From the NCBI GenBank assembly GCA_017615065.1, contig JAGAAY010000014.1:1-35342 (forward strand): 35,342 bases of DNA, in the 5' to 3' direction. Position 1 is the first letter of the stretch. Every line of letters starts with the position of its first letter. Shown here piece by piece: positions 17,346 through 24,572 of the stretch. Below the pieces are notes generated by a model that saw nothing but the letters and a program-made list of their open reading frames with translations, made no database searches and was not told the DNA's origin. The translations under genes and the position numbers were made by a program. The stretch is from Bacteroidales bacterium. Lineage in GTDB: Bacteria > Bacteroidota > Bacteroidia > Bacteroidales > UBA932.

Positions 17346-17376
17346 CAAAGTTATGAAATAATCCCGCATTTCCACA
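17346..17376 (-). promoter_or_regulatory. recA promoter
   Basis: On the minus strand TAACTTTG (17353-17346) matches TAnnTTTG, with TGTG (17376-17373) 19 bases upstream as a 3-of-4 match to the -33 TTTG. The predicted start is near 17340. Confidence 0.55.
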
Positions 17377-17387
17377 TTTTTTTATGT

Positions 17388-17395
17388 TATTTTTG
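17388..17395 (+). promoter_or_regulatory. -7 box of the rlmN promoter
   Basis: TATTTTTG matches TAnnTTTG 20 bases before the rlmN ATG. No good -33 box was seen at the expected distance. It is divergent from, and interleaved with, the recA promoter. Confidence 0.45.
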
Positions 17396-17415
17396 CAGTA
17401 TAAAACGAAAGTTCG

Positions 17416-18435
17416 ATGGACAGGACGCCTCTGCTGGGGATGACCCCCGCCCAACTCAAGGAAGCCGCCGTGCAGGCCGGGCTCCCCTCTTTCACGGGGA
17501 ACCAGCTTGCCCGCTGGCTCTATGTGCGCCGTGCGGAATCTCTGGAGGAGATGACGGACATCTCCAAGGCCGGCCGCGAAAAGCTGGCCGAATCCTATTG
17601 CACAGGGCGCCTGAAGCCCATCGGCTGCCAAATCTCCCGCGACGGCACCAAGAAATACTTATTTCCTGTTAACGGCAATGCCATCGAGGCAGTCATGATC
17701 CCGGAGGCGGACCGCAAAACCCTTTGCGTATCCTCCCAGGCCGGCTGCAAGATGGGCTGCAAGTTCTGCATGACCGGCCGTCAGGGTTTCCACGGCAACC
17801 TTACCGCAGCGGAAATCCTTTCCCAGTTCCTGAGTGTCGATGAGGCCGGCTCCCTCACCAACGCCGTATTCATGGGCATGGGAGAGCCACTGGACAACTG
17901 GGAGGAGGTGAAAAAAGCCATCGAGGTGCTGTGCGCGCCGTGGGGCTTCGCCTGGAGTCCAAAGCGCATCACGCTGAGCACCATCGGTGTGGTTCCAAAC
18001 CTGAAGCGTTTCCTTGACGAGAGCCGGTGCCACCTCGCGGTGAGCCTACACAATCCCTTCCACGAAGAGCGCCTGGGCATGATGCCCGCGGAAAAGGCCT
18101 GGCCGCTGGAAAGCGTCATCGACCTAATAAAACAATACGATTTCACAGGACAGAGGAGGGTGAGCTTCGAATACACCGTCTTTGACGGCTGGAACGACAC
18201 GCCCCGGCACGCGCAGGCCCTCATAGGCATGCTGCGCCATCTGGAATGCCGCGTAAACCTCATCCGCTTCCACTCCATCCCCGACTTCCCGTACAAGGCG
18301 GCATCGGCAACCAAGATGGAAGACTTCCGGAACAAACTGGAGCGCGGCGGTCTCACCGCCACCATCCGCGCCTCCCGCGGCGAAGACATCATGGCCGCCT
18401 GCGGCCTCCTCGCCGGTCAAATAAACAAAGCATGA
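17416..18435 (+). CDS. rlmN: Dual-specificity 23S rRNA/tRNA adenine-C2 methyltransferase RlmN
   Basis: This radical-SAM enzyme methylates A2503 of 23S rRNA and A37 of some tRNAs at C2. The [4Fe-4S]-binding C-x3-C-x2-C motif is C111, C115 and C118 in AGCKMGCKFCMTG. The catalytic C-terminal cysteine is C329 (MAACGLL). GMGEPLDNW and LSTIGVVP are further family blocks. At 339 residues the length is normal. The stop codon is separated from the next ATG by a single base, so the patatin gene is translationally coupled or at least in the same operon. Confidence 0.96.
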   Translation: MDRTPLLGMTPAQLKEAAVQAGLPSFTGNQLARWLYVRRAESLEEMTDISKAGREKLAESYCTGRLKPIGCQISRDGTKKYLFPVNGNAIEAVMIPEADRKTLCVSSQAGCKMGCKFCMTGRQGFHGNLTAAEILSQFLSVDEAGSLTNAVFMGMGEPLDNWEEVKKAIEVLCAPWGFAWSPKRITLSTIGVVPNLKRFLDESRCHLAVSLHNPFHEERLGMMPAEKAWPLESVIDLIKQYDFTGQRRVSFEYTVFDGWNDTPRHAQALIGMLRHLECRVNLIRFHSIPDFPYKAASATKMEDFRNKLERGGLTATIRASRGEDIMAACGLLAGQINKA

Positions 18436-18436
18436 C

Positions 18437-20794
18437 ATGAAAAAGATCCTGATCATACTTGCCCTGATCCTGGCGTCTGCCGCTGCCGGCGCCCAGGAGC
18501 GCAGCACCGCCACTTTCGGCCTGGACCCTTCGGATTCCCTGGCCGTGGCCGGCTTCCGCAGCAGAATGGACTCCATCCGCCTGAGGAGGCCCACCGTAGC
18601 CCTGGTGCTCAGCGGCGGCGGGGCAAAAGGCGCCGCCCACATCGGCGCGCTGGAATTCATCCAGCAGTATGACATTCCCGTGGATCTTGTCGTGGGAACA
18701 AGCATCGGCGGCCTCATCGGCGGTTTTTACTCCCTTGGCTATACCCCCTCGTACCTGGATTCCATGATGCGCTCCATAAACTGGGACATAGCGCTCAGCG
18801 ACGAGGTCTCCCGCGAATACTTGCCCTTCAGGCGCATCCGCCACAGAGACCGGTATATCCTGTCCTTCCCCTTTGATTTCGGCGGCAAGAAAAAGGATAT
18901 CCATTTCGCCAACACCTCCAATCAGTCCACCCTCGCAAGCAAGAGCGTCAGCACCGGCCTTCCTTCCGGGCTCGTCTATGGCCAGAATGTCGGGTACATA
19001 ATCTCCAGCCTGACTCCCGGATATGCCGATTCCACCGACTTCCTTGAGTTCCCCATCCCCTTCGTGTGCGTAGCCACCGACATGGTTTCCGGAAAGGCCA
19101 AAGTGTGGCACAGCGGCAGCATCAACACCGCCCTGCGCTCCACGATGTCAATCCCCGCCCTTTTCACCCCTGTCCGCACCGGCGACATGATTCTCACCGA
19201 CGGCGGCATGCGCAACAACTTCCCGGTTGAAATCGCCAAGGAAATGGGGGCCGATATCGTCATCGGCGTAGATCTCTCCGACGCCCGCATGGGCTATGAC
19301 GACATCCGCAACCTTGCCGATATTATCTGGCGCAGCATCGACCTTCTCTCGGAGGATTCCTTCGAGCGCAACCTCCACGAAGTTGACCTTTACGTCAAGC
19401 CCGACCTCCACGAATACAACATGATGAGCTTCGACTCGGAATCCGTGGACATCATGATAGGCAGGGGCTATTCTGCGGCTCGCGAAAAGTCCATGGAGTT
19501 TGCAAAGCTCAAGGGACGCATCGGCCTGGAGAGTTTCTCCATCGGCAGGGAACCGGCAAAGGACGTGAACCGGAACTACCTTCTTATCGACACCGTCATC
19601 ATCAACGGCGTAAGCCCCAAAGAGGCGGATATCATGCGCAGCAAGATGTACATCAAGGGCGGCAAGGTTGTGAACCGATATGAGCTGGAGAAGGCCGTCA
19701 ATACCATTTTCGGTGCCGGCGGATACGACTTCGTCAATTACGAGATACTCGGCGAAAAGGAGCCACATAGCCTGGTCCTGAACTGCCAGAAGGGCCCCAA
19801 GAACCAGTTGGGCGTGGGATTCCGCATCGACACTGAAGAACTGGTTGCCGTGCTCCTGAACCTTGGTTTCAACACCAATTCCATGCAGGGCGCCGCGCTG
19901 GACCTCAACGCCAAGATCGGCTCCAACCCCTGGTTCAACGCCCATTTCACCTACGACGTCCCCAAGATTCCAACCATCAACCTTGAGGCCTCGGTGAAGT
20001 GGACCGACAGGAATTCCTTCATCATGGGCGACAACCGCTACAACATCTCCTACCTCATGACAGACCAGCGCCTGTACCTCTCCAACATCCGCTGGAACCT
20101 CTACGACGTGCAGGGCGGCATCGCAAATAATTATTACAGTATAAGGAGACTGCTCACCGACAACCTCATCGGCGACTACGACCAGAGCATCCGGGCCTGG
20201 GACTACCCCTCCGTCTTCCTCTATGCCAATGCCGATACCAGGGACAACAGCTACTTCCCCACCAAAGGCTTCAACGCCGGATTAAAGGCCGATCTGTTCG
20301 CCCGCTTCGGGGACGCCACGTCCTCCAGCTCCTCCGGCCAGCCGCTGTTCGCAACCTTCTCCGGGAACGCCTCCCTTGCCGTTCCGGTGTTCAATTTCCT
20401 TACGCTGATTCCCTTCGGTGATTTCCGCTTCATCGTGGGCGACGACATCCCCGTTCCCTTCGCCAATGCCCTTGGCGGCTACATGAGGGGCCGGTACGTG
20501 TCTCACCAGATTCCCTTCGCAGGCATCGACAACGCAGCCTTCCGGCGCAACTACCTCGTGTCTGTTGGTGCCGACCTTCGCTTCAACATCGCCCCCAGCC
20601 ATTACATTACGGCCCGCGGCAACATTGCCTACGATTTCAACGACTTCAGCCGCTTCGAAGACGGCGAGGCCGTGAAAGGCCTTGCGCTGGGCTACACCTA
20701 CAACTCCATCATCGGCCCCATCAGCGCCTTCGCCCACTGGTCCTCCCTCACCAACTCCCCCGGCGCCTACCTCTCCATCGGCCTGGACTTCTAG
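18437..20794 (+). CDS. Patatin-like phospholipase with Omp85-type C-terminal barrel, 785 aa
   Basis: A signal peptide (residues 1-19) is followed by a patatin domain (about 52-310). The domain has the oxyanion loop LSGGGAKGAAH (58-68), the nucleophile motif GTSIGG with S89, and the dyad aspartate D255 in TDGG. A POTRA-like segment (about 375-455) leads into a predicted 16-stranded barrel of the Omp85/BamA type, ending in a terminal aromatic (GLDF), as is typical of outer-membrane barrels. This is the layout of the type Vd autotransporter PlpD and related Bacteroidota proteins. The lipase would be placed at the outer membrane and cleave phospholipids; whether the domain is exported or periplasmic cannot be told. 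It is in one operon with rlmN. Confidence 0.88.
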   Translation: MKKILIILALILASAAAGAQERSTATFGLDPSDSLAVAGFRSRMDSIRLRRPTVALVLSGGGAKGAAHIGALEFIQQYDIPVDLVVGTSIGGLIGGFYSLGYTPSYLDSMMRSINWDIALSDEVSREYLPFRRIRHRDRYILSFPFDFGGKKKDIHFANTSNQSTLASKSVSTGLPSGLVYGQNVGYIISSLTPGYADSTDFLEFPIPFVCVATDMVSGKAKVWHSGSINTALRSTMSIPALFTPVRTGDMILTDGGMRNNFPVEIAKEMGADIVIGVDLSDARMGYDDIRNLADIIWRSIDLLSEDSFERNLHEVDLYVKPDLHEYNMMSFDSESVDIMIGRGYSAAREKSMEFAKLKGRIGLESFSIGREPAKDVNRNYLLIDTVIINGVSPKEADIMRSKMYIKGGKVVNRYELEKAVNTIFGAGGYDFVNYEILGEKEPHSLVLNCQKGPKNQLGVGFRIDTEELVAVLLNLGFNTNSMQGAALDLNAKIGSNPWFNAHFTYDVPKIPTINLEASVKWTDRNSFIMGDNRYNISYLMTDQRLYLSNIRWNLYDVQGGIANNYYSIRRLLTDNLIGDYDQSIRAWDYPSVFLYANADTRDNSYFPTKGFNAGLKADLFARFGDATSSSSSGQPLFATFSGNASLAVPVFNFLTLIPFGDFRFIVGDDIPVPFANALGGYMRGRYVSHQIPFAGIDNAAFRRNYLVSVGADLRFNIAPSHYITARGNIAYDFNDFSRFEDGEAVKGLALGYTYNSIIGPISAFAHWSSLTNSPGAYLSIGLDF

Positions 20795-20853
20795 ACCCCG
20801 CGGCCACTACCTCCGGCCCAAAACAGACCCAAACCGGGCCGGAACCCAGCCAG

Positions 20854-21786
20854 TCAGGGTTCGGCGAGGCGGATGCGGCGGAGTTTGGCGGCCTGGTCGG
20901 GGGAGATGACGCCGGCTTCGAGGAGGCCGTCTACGGTGAGGGCGTCTTGAGCGTTGTGGGTACGGTAGAGCACGATGCCGTGTGCGGAGGAGCCGATGTA
21001 GGGGTGCTGCCGGAGTTCGGCCTCCGGGAGCGTCCAGAGGGGGTATGGAGTTGGTGCCGAGCATGTGATGAGATCGCGGAGGCCATCGTACTTTTCCTGA
21101 TCGAAACGATAAATATCCATCAGTTGTTCCTTATGCGAGAATCCGCGCAGTTTGGATCTGTACTGCACTATTTTGCCGGCAAAGTATGGGCCGATGCCGG
21201 GGAGGGATGTAAATGCGGCGCTGTCGGCCCTGTTGATGTCAAGTTTGGGTATGTCGATGTAGGGGCGCAGGCGCTGGAACACGGAATCCGCAACCACATA
21301 GGATTTGGCGAAGTCGTCTGCGCGGCGGAACCGACCGCCCTTTTCGCGGTAATTGATGATGGACTGGGCCTGTTTCTCGCTGAATCCCAGCCGCATGAAG
21401 TCTTCCAGCGATGCGGTATTGGGGTCGAAGCGGAAACTCTCCACCCGGCGCGGACTGTAGTTTTCGCGGGTGCGTACTGTCTGGGCGCTGCGGGGCGGGC
21501 TGTGGCGCTCGATTTCGAAAGATTTCTCGACTTCGGCTTCGCCTTCGCTCGAAATGACAAAACTGTCATCTCGGCCATGGCCCGAAGGACCGCGCGGAGA
21601 GATCTCTCTTATGTACACGGTATCCGGCGCGTCCCGATGGGCCACGAGGGCCGTTACCGCGGCGCGGTGGATGAAAAGGGCGGCTTCGAAGCCAATTATC
21701 AGGAATACCAGGGCGATGGCGCCCGTTTTTGCCGATGAGCTGAGTTTATCGGCCTTCTTCTTCGGGTCCGGTGCAGCTTTGACCAT
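20854..21786 (-). CDS. ComEA-like helix-hairpin-helix membrane-anchored protein, 310 aa
   Basis: ATG at 21786 is preferred over an in-frame GTG at 21819 that would only deepen the overlap with rsmI. One membrane segment lies at residues about 20-42 (GAIALVFLIIGFEAALFI). A linker follows, then repeated helix-hairpin-helix units: one around LGFSEKQAQSIINYREKGGRF and one with the classic LPGIGPYFAGKIVQYR, plus a degenerate third. ComEA-type HHH domains bind double-stranded DNA non-specifically, and in other bacteria ComEA pulls DNA into the periplasm during transformation. Residues 60-89 of the linker are encoded by two face-to-face palindromic repeats. The gene overlaps the 3' end of rsmI by 41 bases. 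A DNA-binding envelope role is inferred; competence is only one possibility. Confidence 0.75.
   Translation of the reverse strand: MVKAAPDPKKKADKLSSSAKTGAIALVFLIIGFEAALFIHRAAVTALVAHRDAPDTVYIREISPRGPSGHGRDDSFVISSEGEAEVEKSFEIERHSPPRSAQTVRTRENYSPRRVESFRFDPNTASLEDFMRLGFSEKQAQSIINYREKGGRFRRADDFAKSYVVADSVFQRLRPYIDIPKLDINRADSAAFTSLPGIGPYFAGKIVQYRSKLRGFSHKEQLMDIYRFDQEKYDGLRDLITCSAPTPYPLWTLPEAELRQHPYIGSSAHGIVLYRTHNAQDALTVDGLLEAGVISPDQAAKLRRIRLAEP
21520..21559 (+). repeat. Palindromic repeat, copy C (inside HHH gene, expanded loop)
   Basis: It begins AGATTTCTCGAC and ends CGCTCGAAATGACA, with the centre enlarged by 12 bases of TTCG-rich sequence compared with the 28-bp copies. It lies within the linker-coding part of the HHH gene. 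Confidence 0.75.
21564..21608 (-). repeat. Palindromic repeat, copy C' (inverted partner of copy C)
   Basis: On the minus strand it starts GAGATCTCTC and ends CCGAGATGACA, with a longer and more diverged centre. It faces copy C across 4 bases, so the two make one larger inverted repeat in the HHH coding sequence. Confidence 0.6.
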
Positions 21787-22483
21787 ACTTCTTCTTTGGG
21801 GGTTTGGTTTGCTCTGCACCTTCTACTATTATTACTATTTCGCCCTTAGGCTCGTGCTCCCGGAACCACGCCGCCACTTCCGCCAGGGTGCCCCGGTGGT
21901 GCTGTTCGTGGATTTTTGAGATTTCACGTGCCACTGAGCAGCCGCGGTCCATCCCGAAGACCTCCGCAAACTGCTCCAGGGTTTTCACAAGCCGGTAAGG
22001 CGACTCGTAGAAAACCATGGTGCGCTTTTCCGATGCCAGTTCCTGCAGCCTGGTCTGCCGCCCCTTCTTCTGGGGAAGGAATCCCTCGAAGGCGAAGCGG
22101 TCGCAGGGCAGGCCTGATGAGACGAGGGCCGGTATGCATGCCGTGGCTCCGGGGAGGGTCTGCACCTCGATTCCTTCCTGCGCGCATGTGCGGACAAGAA
22201 GGAAGCCCGGGTCCGATATGCCAGGCGTACCGGCATCGGAAATGAGAGCAACTGACGCGCCGGCAAGTATCCTTTCCCTAATAATGCCAACTGTCTGATG
22301 CTCGTTGAATTTATGGTGTGACTGAAGTTTCCCGCTTATGCCGTAATGATGCAGGAGCACCGATGACGTGCGGGTGTCTTCCGCCAGGATAAGGTCTACG
22401 CTGCGCAGGACTTCCACGCTGCGATAGGTCATATCCGAAAGATTTCCCACGGGCGTGGGAACTATGTACAGTATGCCGGCCAC
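21746..22483 (-). CDS. rsmI: 16S rRNA (cytidine1402-2'-O)-methyltransferase RsmI
   Basis: This 245-residue SAM-dependent methyltransferase of the tetrapyrrole-methylase fold modifies C1402 of 16S rRNA in the decoding centre. Family signatures are IVPTPVGNLSD (residues 7-17), AEDTRTS (34-40) and the SAM-binding SDAGTPGISDPG (82-93). The C-terminus is short and basic/acidic (PKKKYGQSCTGPEEEGR) and overlaps the start of the HHH gene. It starts one base after the stop codon of the upstream coiled-coil protein, indicating an operon. Confidence 0.95.
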   Translation of the reverse strand: MAGILYIVPTPVGNLSDMTYRSVEVLRSVDLILAEDTRTSSVLLHHYGISGKLQSHHKFNEHQTVGIIRERILAGASVALISDAGTPGISDPGFLLVRTCAQEGIEVQTLPGATACIPALVSSGLPCDRFAFEGFLPQKKGRQTRLQELASEKRTMVFYESPYRLVKTLEQFAEVFGMDRGCSVAREISKIHEQHHRGTLAEVAAWFREHEPKGEIVIIVEGAEQTKPPKKKYGQSCTGPEEEGR

Positions 22484-22484
22484 C

Positions 22485-23105
22485 CTATCCGAGTTTCTTG
22501 CGTACGGCCATCATGAAGTCGTACACCACATCACTGCGGAGATTCCAGTCAGGGAAGTTCTCCTTGATATAGTCGGCGGCAGTTTCCACGCGGTCCATTG
22601 CGTTGAGCGCGCTGATCGTGCTGTCGTACAGGGCGAAATCCTCCTTGAAGAGGGTTTTGATGAACAGGGCGCGGTCCTGCAGCGAGATGGCGCTGCGGAT
22701 GTTTTTCACGCTCACCTGAGGAACGTCCAGCATCCATGCGAAGGGCTTGCCTGCCGGCTCCGGTTTGGCTTTAGCCTTGGGCTTGGGGGCGGGAGCCTGT
22801 TCGGGTTCCGCGACAGGGGCGGGCGCTTCGATGACGGGGGCCGGCTCTTCGATAACCGGGGCGGCCTCCGGAAGGTCTTCCTCAACGGCCTCGATGACGG
22901 GGGCGGGTTCCTCTACGGGAATGGGCTCCGGGAGCTCGCCAACGCTGAGTTCTATGTCGGTGAAGTCCGCTGGCACATCGGCAGCTTCCTCGGCCGCCAT
23001 GGCTTCATACTGGGCGATCTTGGCTTTGAGGGCTTCTATCCTGGCATTCAGCTCTTTGGCTTCGGCCTGTATTTCAGCCAACATTTCTTTAGTATTTTTA
23101 TCCAT
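22485..23105 (-). CDS. Hypothetical protein: coiled coil, Pro/Glu/Ala linker, conserved helical C-terminus, 206 aa
   Basis: Three parts can be seen. Residues 1-40 form a predicted coiled coil (LAEIQAEAKELNARIEALKA). Residues about 42-125 are a low-complexity Pro/Glu/Ala/Val/Lys linker with repeats such as EEPAPVIEA. Residues about 128-206 form a compact helical domain (SAISLQDRALFIKTLFKED ... FPDWNLRSDVVYDFMMAVRKKL). I recall C-terminal domains of this type in many Bacteroidota hypothetical proteins, but with no assigned function. There is no signal peptide, so it is probably cytoplasmic. It is first in a minus-strand unit with rsmI and the HHH gene, and its promoter mirrors that of tdk. Confidence 0.75.
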   Translation of the reverse strand: MDKNTKEMLAEIQAEAKELNARIEALKAKIAQYEAMAAEEAADVPADFTDIELSVGELPEPIPVEEPAPVIEAVEEDLPEAAPVIEEPAPVIEAPAPVAEPEQAPAPKPKAKAKPEPAGKPFAWMLDVPQVSVKNIRSAISLQDRALFIKTLFKEDFALYDSTISALNAMDRVETAADYIKENFPDWNLRSDVVYDFMMAVRKKLG

Positions 23106-23120
23106 AAATGACTATATTTG
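23088..23120 (+). promoter_or_regulatory. tdk promoter
   Basis: TATATTTG (23113-23120) is an exact -7 box, with TTTA (23088-23091) 21 bases upstream. The predicted start near 23125 lies downstream of the ATG at 23108, so translation must begin at 23147. Confidence 0.6.
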
Positions 23121-23133
23121 CAAAGTCTACCTA

Positions 23134-23141
23134 CAAATATA
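23134..23141 (-). promoter_or_regulatory. -7 box of the minus-strand coiled-coil/rsmI/HHH unit
   Basis: On the minus strand it reads TATATTTG, identical to the tdk box, and lies 29 bases before the ATG at 23105. Together the two boxes form the arms of a 12-bp inverted repeat (23109-23120 and 23134-23145). Confidence 0.55.
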
Positions 23142-23146
23142 GTCAA

Positions 23147-23716
23147 ATGTTTTTTGAAAATAAAAAAAGTCCGGGCTGCATTGAAGTTATTTGCGGCTCG
23201 ATGTTCTCCGGAAAGACGGAAGAACTCATCCGCAGGCTCAAGAGGGCCCAGTTCGCCAAGCAGAAAATAGCCACGTTCAAACCCACCATCGACAAGAGGT
23301 ATTCCGACCTGGATGTGGTCTCGCACGACTCTCACAGCATCTCCTGTACCCCCATCAAGAGCCCCTCACGCATGCTCCAGATTGATCCGGACGTTCAGGT
23401 TGTGGGTATCGACGAAGCCCAGTTCTTCGACGAGAGCATCATCGAGGTATGCCAGACTCTGGCCAACAACGGCGTCCGCGTAATCATCGCGGGCCTGGAC
23501 ACAGACTATATGGGCAAGCCTTTCGGCCCCATGCCCGGCCTCATGGCCATTGCGGAAGACGTGCAGAAAGTTCACGCAATCTGCGTGCACTGCGGCGCCC
23601 TGGCGAATCACTCGCACCGCCTCTCCGACAGCAAGAAGCTTGTAGTCCTGGGAGAAAAGGATACCTACGAGCCCCTCTGCCGCGAGTGCTACCAAAAAGC
23701 CCTCCGCGAAGAATAA
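23147..23716 (+). CDS. tdk: Thymidine kinase (type II)
   Basis: This enzyme phosphorylates thymidine to dTMP with ATP in the salvage pathway. The P-loop GSMFSGKT lies at residues 17-24. IDEAQFF is the Walker B region, and the zinc lasso has CVHC and CREC. The start at 23147 gives 189 residues, matching family length; an in-frame ATG at 23108 lies upstream of the predicted transcription start and adds residues not found in the family. A strong terminator follows at 23810-23838. Confidence 0.95.
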   Translation: MFFENKKSPGCIEVICGSMFSGKTEELIRRLKRAQFAKQKIATFKPTIDKRYSDLDVVSHDSHSISCTPIKSPSRMLQIDPDVQVVGIDEAQFFDESIIEVCQTLANNGVRVIIAGLDTDYMGKPFGPMPGLMAIAEDVQKVHAICVHCGALANHSHRLSDSKKLVVLGEKDTYEPLCRECYQKALREE

Positions 23717-23809
23717 CCCGTGGCCCGGCCCGGTTTGGACCGGTTTGGATCTAGAACATTGTAATGGGCGTGAAATGCAACTCGCTGAATTTCAGCGTAT
23801 TATCGATTT

Positions 23810-23838
23810 CTAGTCCGGCCGCGAGCCGGACTAGTTTT
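23810..23838 (+). terminator. tdk terminator
   Basis: CTAGTCCGGC (23810-23819) pairs perfectly with GCCGGACTAG (23825-23834) around CGCGA and is followed by TTTT. Confidence 0.8.
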
Positions 23839-23958
23839 GCGTAAATGCCTCACTCACAGTTGTTTCCATTTCACGCAGTTTCACGCAGTTTCGTGCGCAT
23901 TCCGGAGGTGGCGGGTGAAGGAGGGGTTTAGAAGTCCAGAGTCATTAAGTCACAAACC

Positions 23959-23994
23959 AAAAGCCGGTCTCCAGACAGAATGTCGGAGGCCGGC
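23959..23994 (-). terminator. Minus-strand terminator facing tdk
   Basis: GCCGGTCTCC (23963-23972) pairs with GGAGGCCGGC (23985-23994), and an inner GACA/TGTC (23974-23977, 23981-23984) extends the stem past one bulged A. The AAAA at 23959-23962 gives the T run on the minus strand, so it serves the recX unit. Confidence 0.7.
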
Positions 23995-24090
23995 CTTCAG
24001 ACGTGTACTAAAACCTAAACCTACATTATAGATGCAGAGTGGGGGTATAATGTTGCAGGAAAAGTGAAAAAAAGTGAAAAATTTTTTCAC

Positions 24091-24109
24091 AAAACAGCTA
24101 ACGCGCTGT
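24091..24109 (-). terminator. Weak hairpin directly after recX
   Basis: ACAGC (24094-24098) pairs with GCTGT (24105-24109), with TTTT on the minus-strand side. It is only five pairs and lies just past the recX stop; the hairpin at 23959-23994 is the better terminator. Confidence 0.35.
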
Positions 24110-24112
24110 AAA

Positions 24113-24568
24113 TCAGTCAAATAATTTTTCTACAACCGGGGCGGCCTGGTCGTATGTATAGCCCCTGCCAAGGGCAAAACGCAGGAGTTTGGGCCTGGCG
24201 GCGGGGTCTCCGCGGAGGGTGCGGGCCTTGGCGGCGAGTAGTTTTTCCATGCGGGAGAGCGCTTCGTCCACACCGCAGGCCTCAGCGATTACCTCATCGG
24301 CAACGGAACCCGTTATACCCTTGGAGCGAAGGGCGTACCTGATCTTCACCGGGCCCCATCCCTGGAGCGAAGCCTTCTCCCTTGAAAAGGCCGATGCATA
24401 GCGGGTGTCATCCACATAGCGTTCCTTCACCAGGGCGGCAACCACGCGTGATGCGGCCGAAGAATCCCCCTCTAGGGATTTCAAGGCTTTGCGCATTACG
24501 TCGGAAGTGCAGTATTCTGCTTTGGAGCAGAGCCGCTGAAGGCGGTCAAGTACTTTTTTCTCGTCCAT
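24113..24568 (-). CDS. recX: RecX regulatory protein
   Basis: This 151-residue helical-repeat protein belongs to the RecX family, which binds RecA filaments and limits their activity. Diagnostic blocks are ALVKERYVDDTRYASAFSREKA (about residues 45-66) and the following GPVKIRYALRSKGI; the rest is tandem three-helix repeats up to GRGYTYDQAAPVV. The length is normal. It starts 4 bases after the C11 protease gene, so it is read from that promoter and not with recA, which lies 7 kb away in this window. Confidence 0.9.
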   Translation of the reverse strand: MDEKKVLDRLQRLCSKAEYCTSDVMRKALKSLEGDSSAASRVVAALVKERYVDDTRYASAFSREKASLQGWGPVKIRYALRSKGITGSVADEVIAEACGVDEALSRMEKLLAAKARTLRGDPAARPKLLRFALGRGYTYDQAAPVVEKLFD

Positions 24569-24572
24569 GGGA

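Larger units (their letters stand above)
23717..24112. other. 396-base gene-free gap between tdk and recX
   Basis: No credible coding frame is present. The gap holds CCGGTTTGGA repeated twice (23731-23750), a perfect palindrome CGCTGAA-T-TTCAGCG (23783-23797), the tdk terminator (23810-23838), a tandem TCACGCAGTT pair (23871-23890), a 10-bp inverted repeat GCGTGAAATG/CATTTCACGC (23768-23777 and 23867-23876), a minus-strand terminator (23959-23994), and an A/T-rich GTGAAAAA/TTTTTCAC palindrome (24074-24090). Confidence 0.7.

Noticed and set aside
20829..20842. 14-bp inverted match between CCAAACCGGGCCGG and 23725-23738
   Set aside because: A match of this length is expected by chance in a GC-rich 35-kb window, and no further similarity surrounds it.
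23109..23145. Inverted repeats around a promoter as a possible phase-variable invertible switch
   Set aside because: The arms contain the -7 boxes themselves and enclose only 13 bases, too short for a typical invertible promoter. Inversion would also change little, because the arrangement is symmetric.
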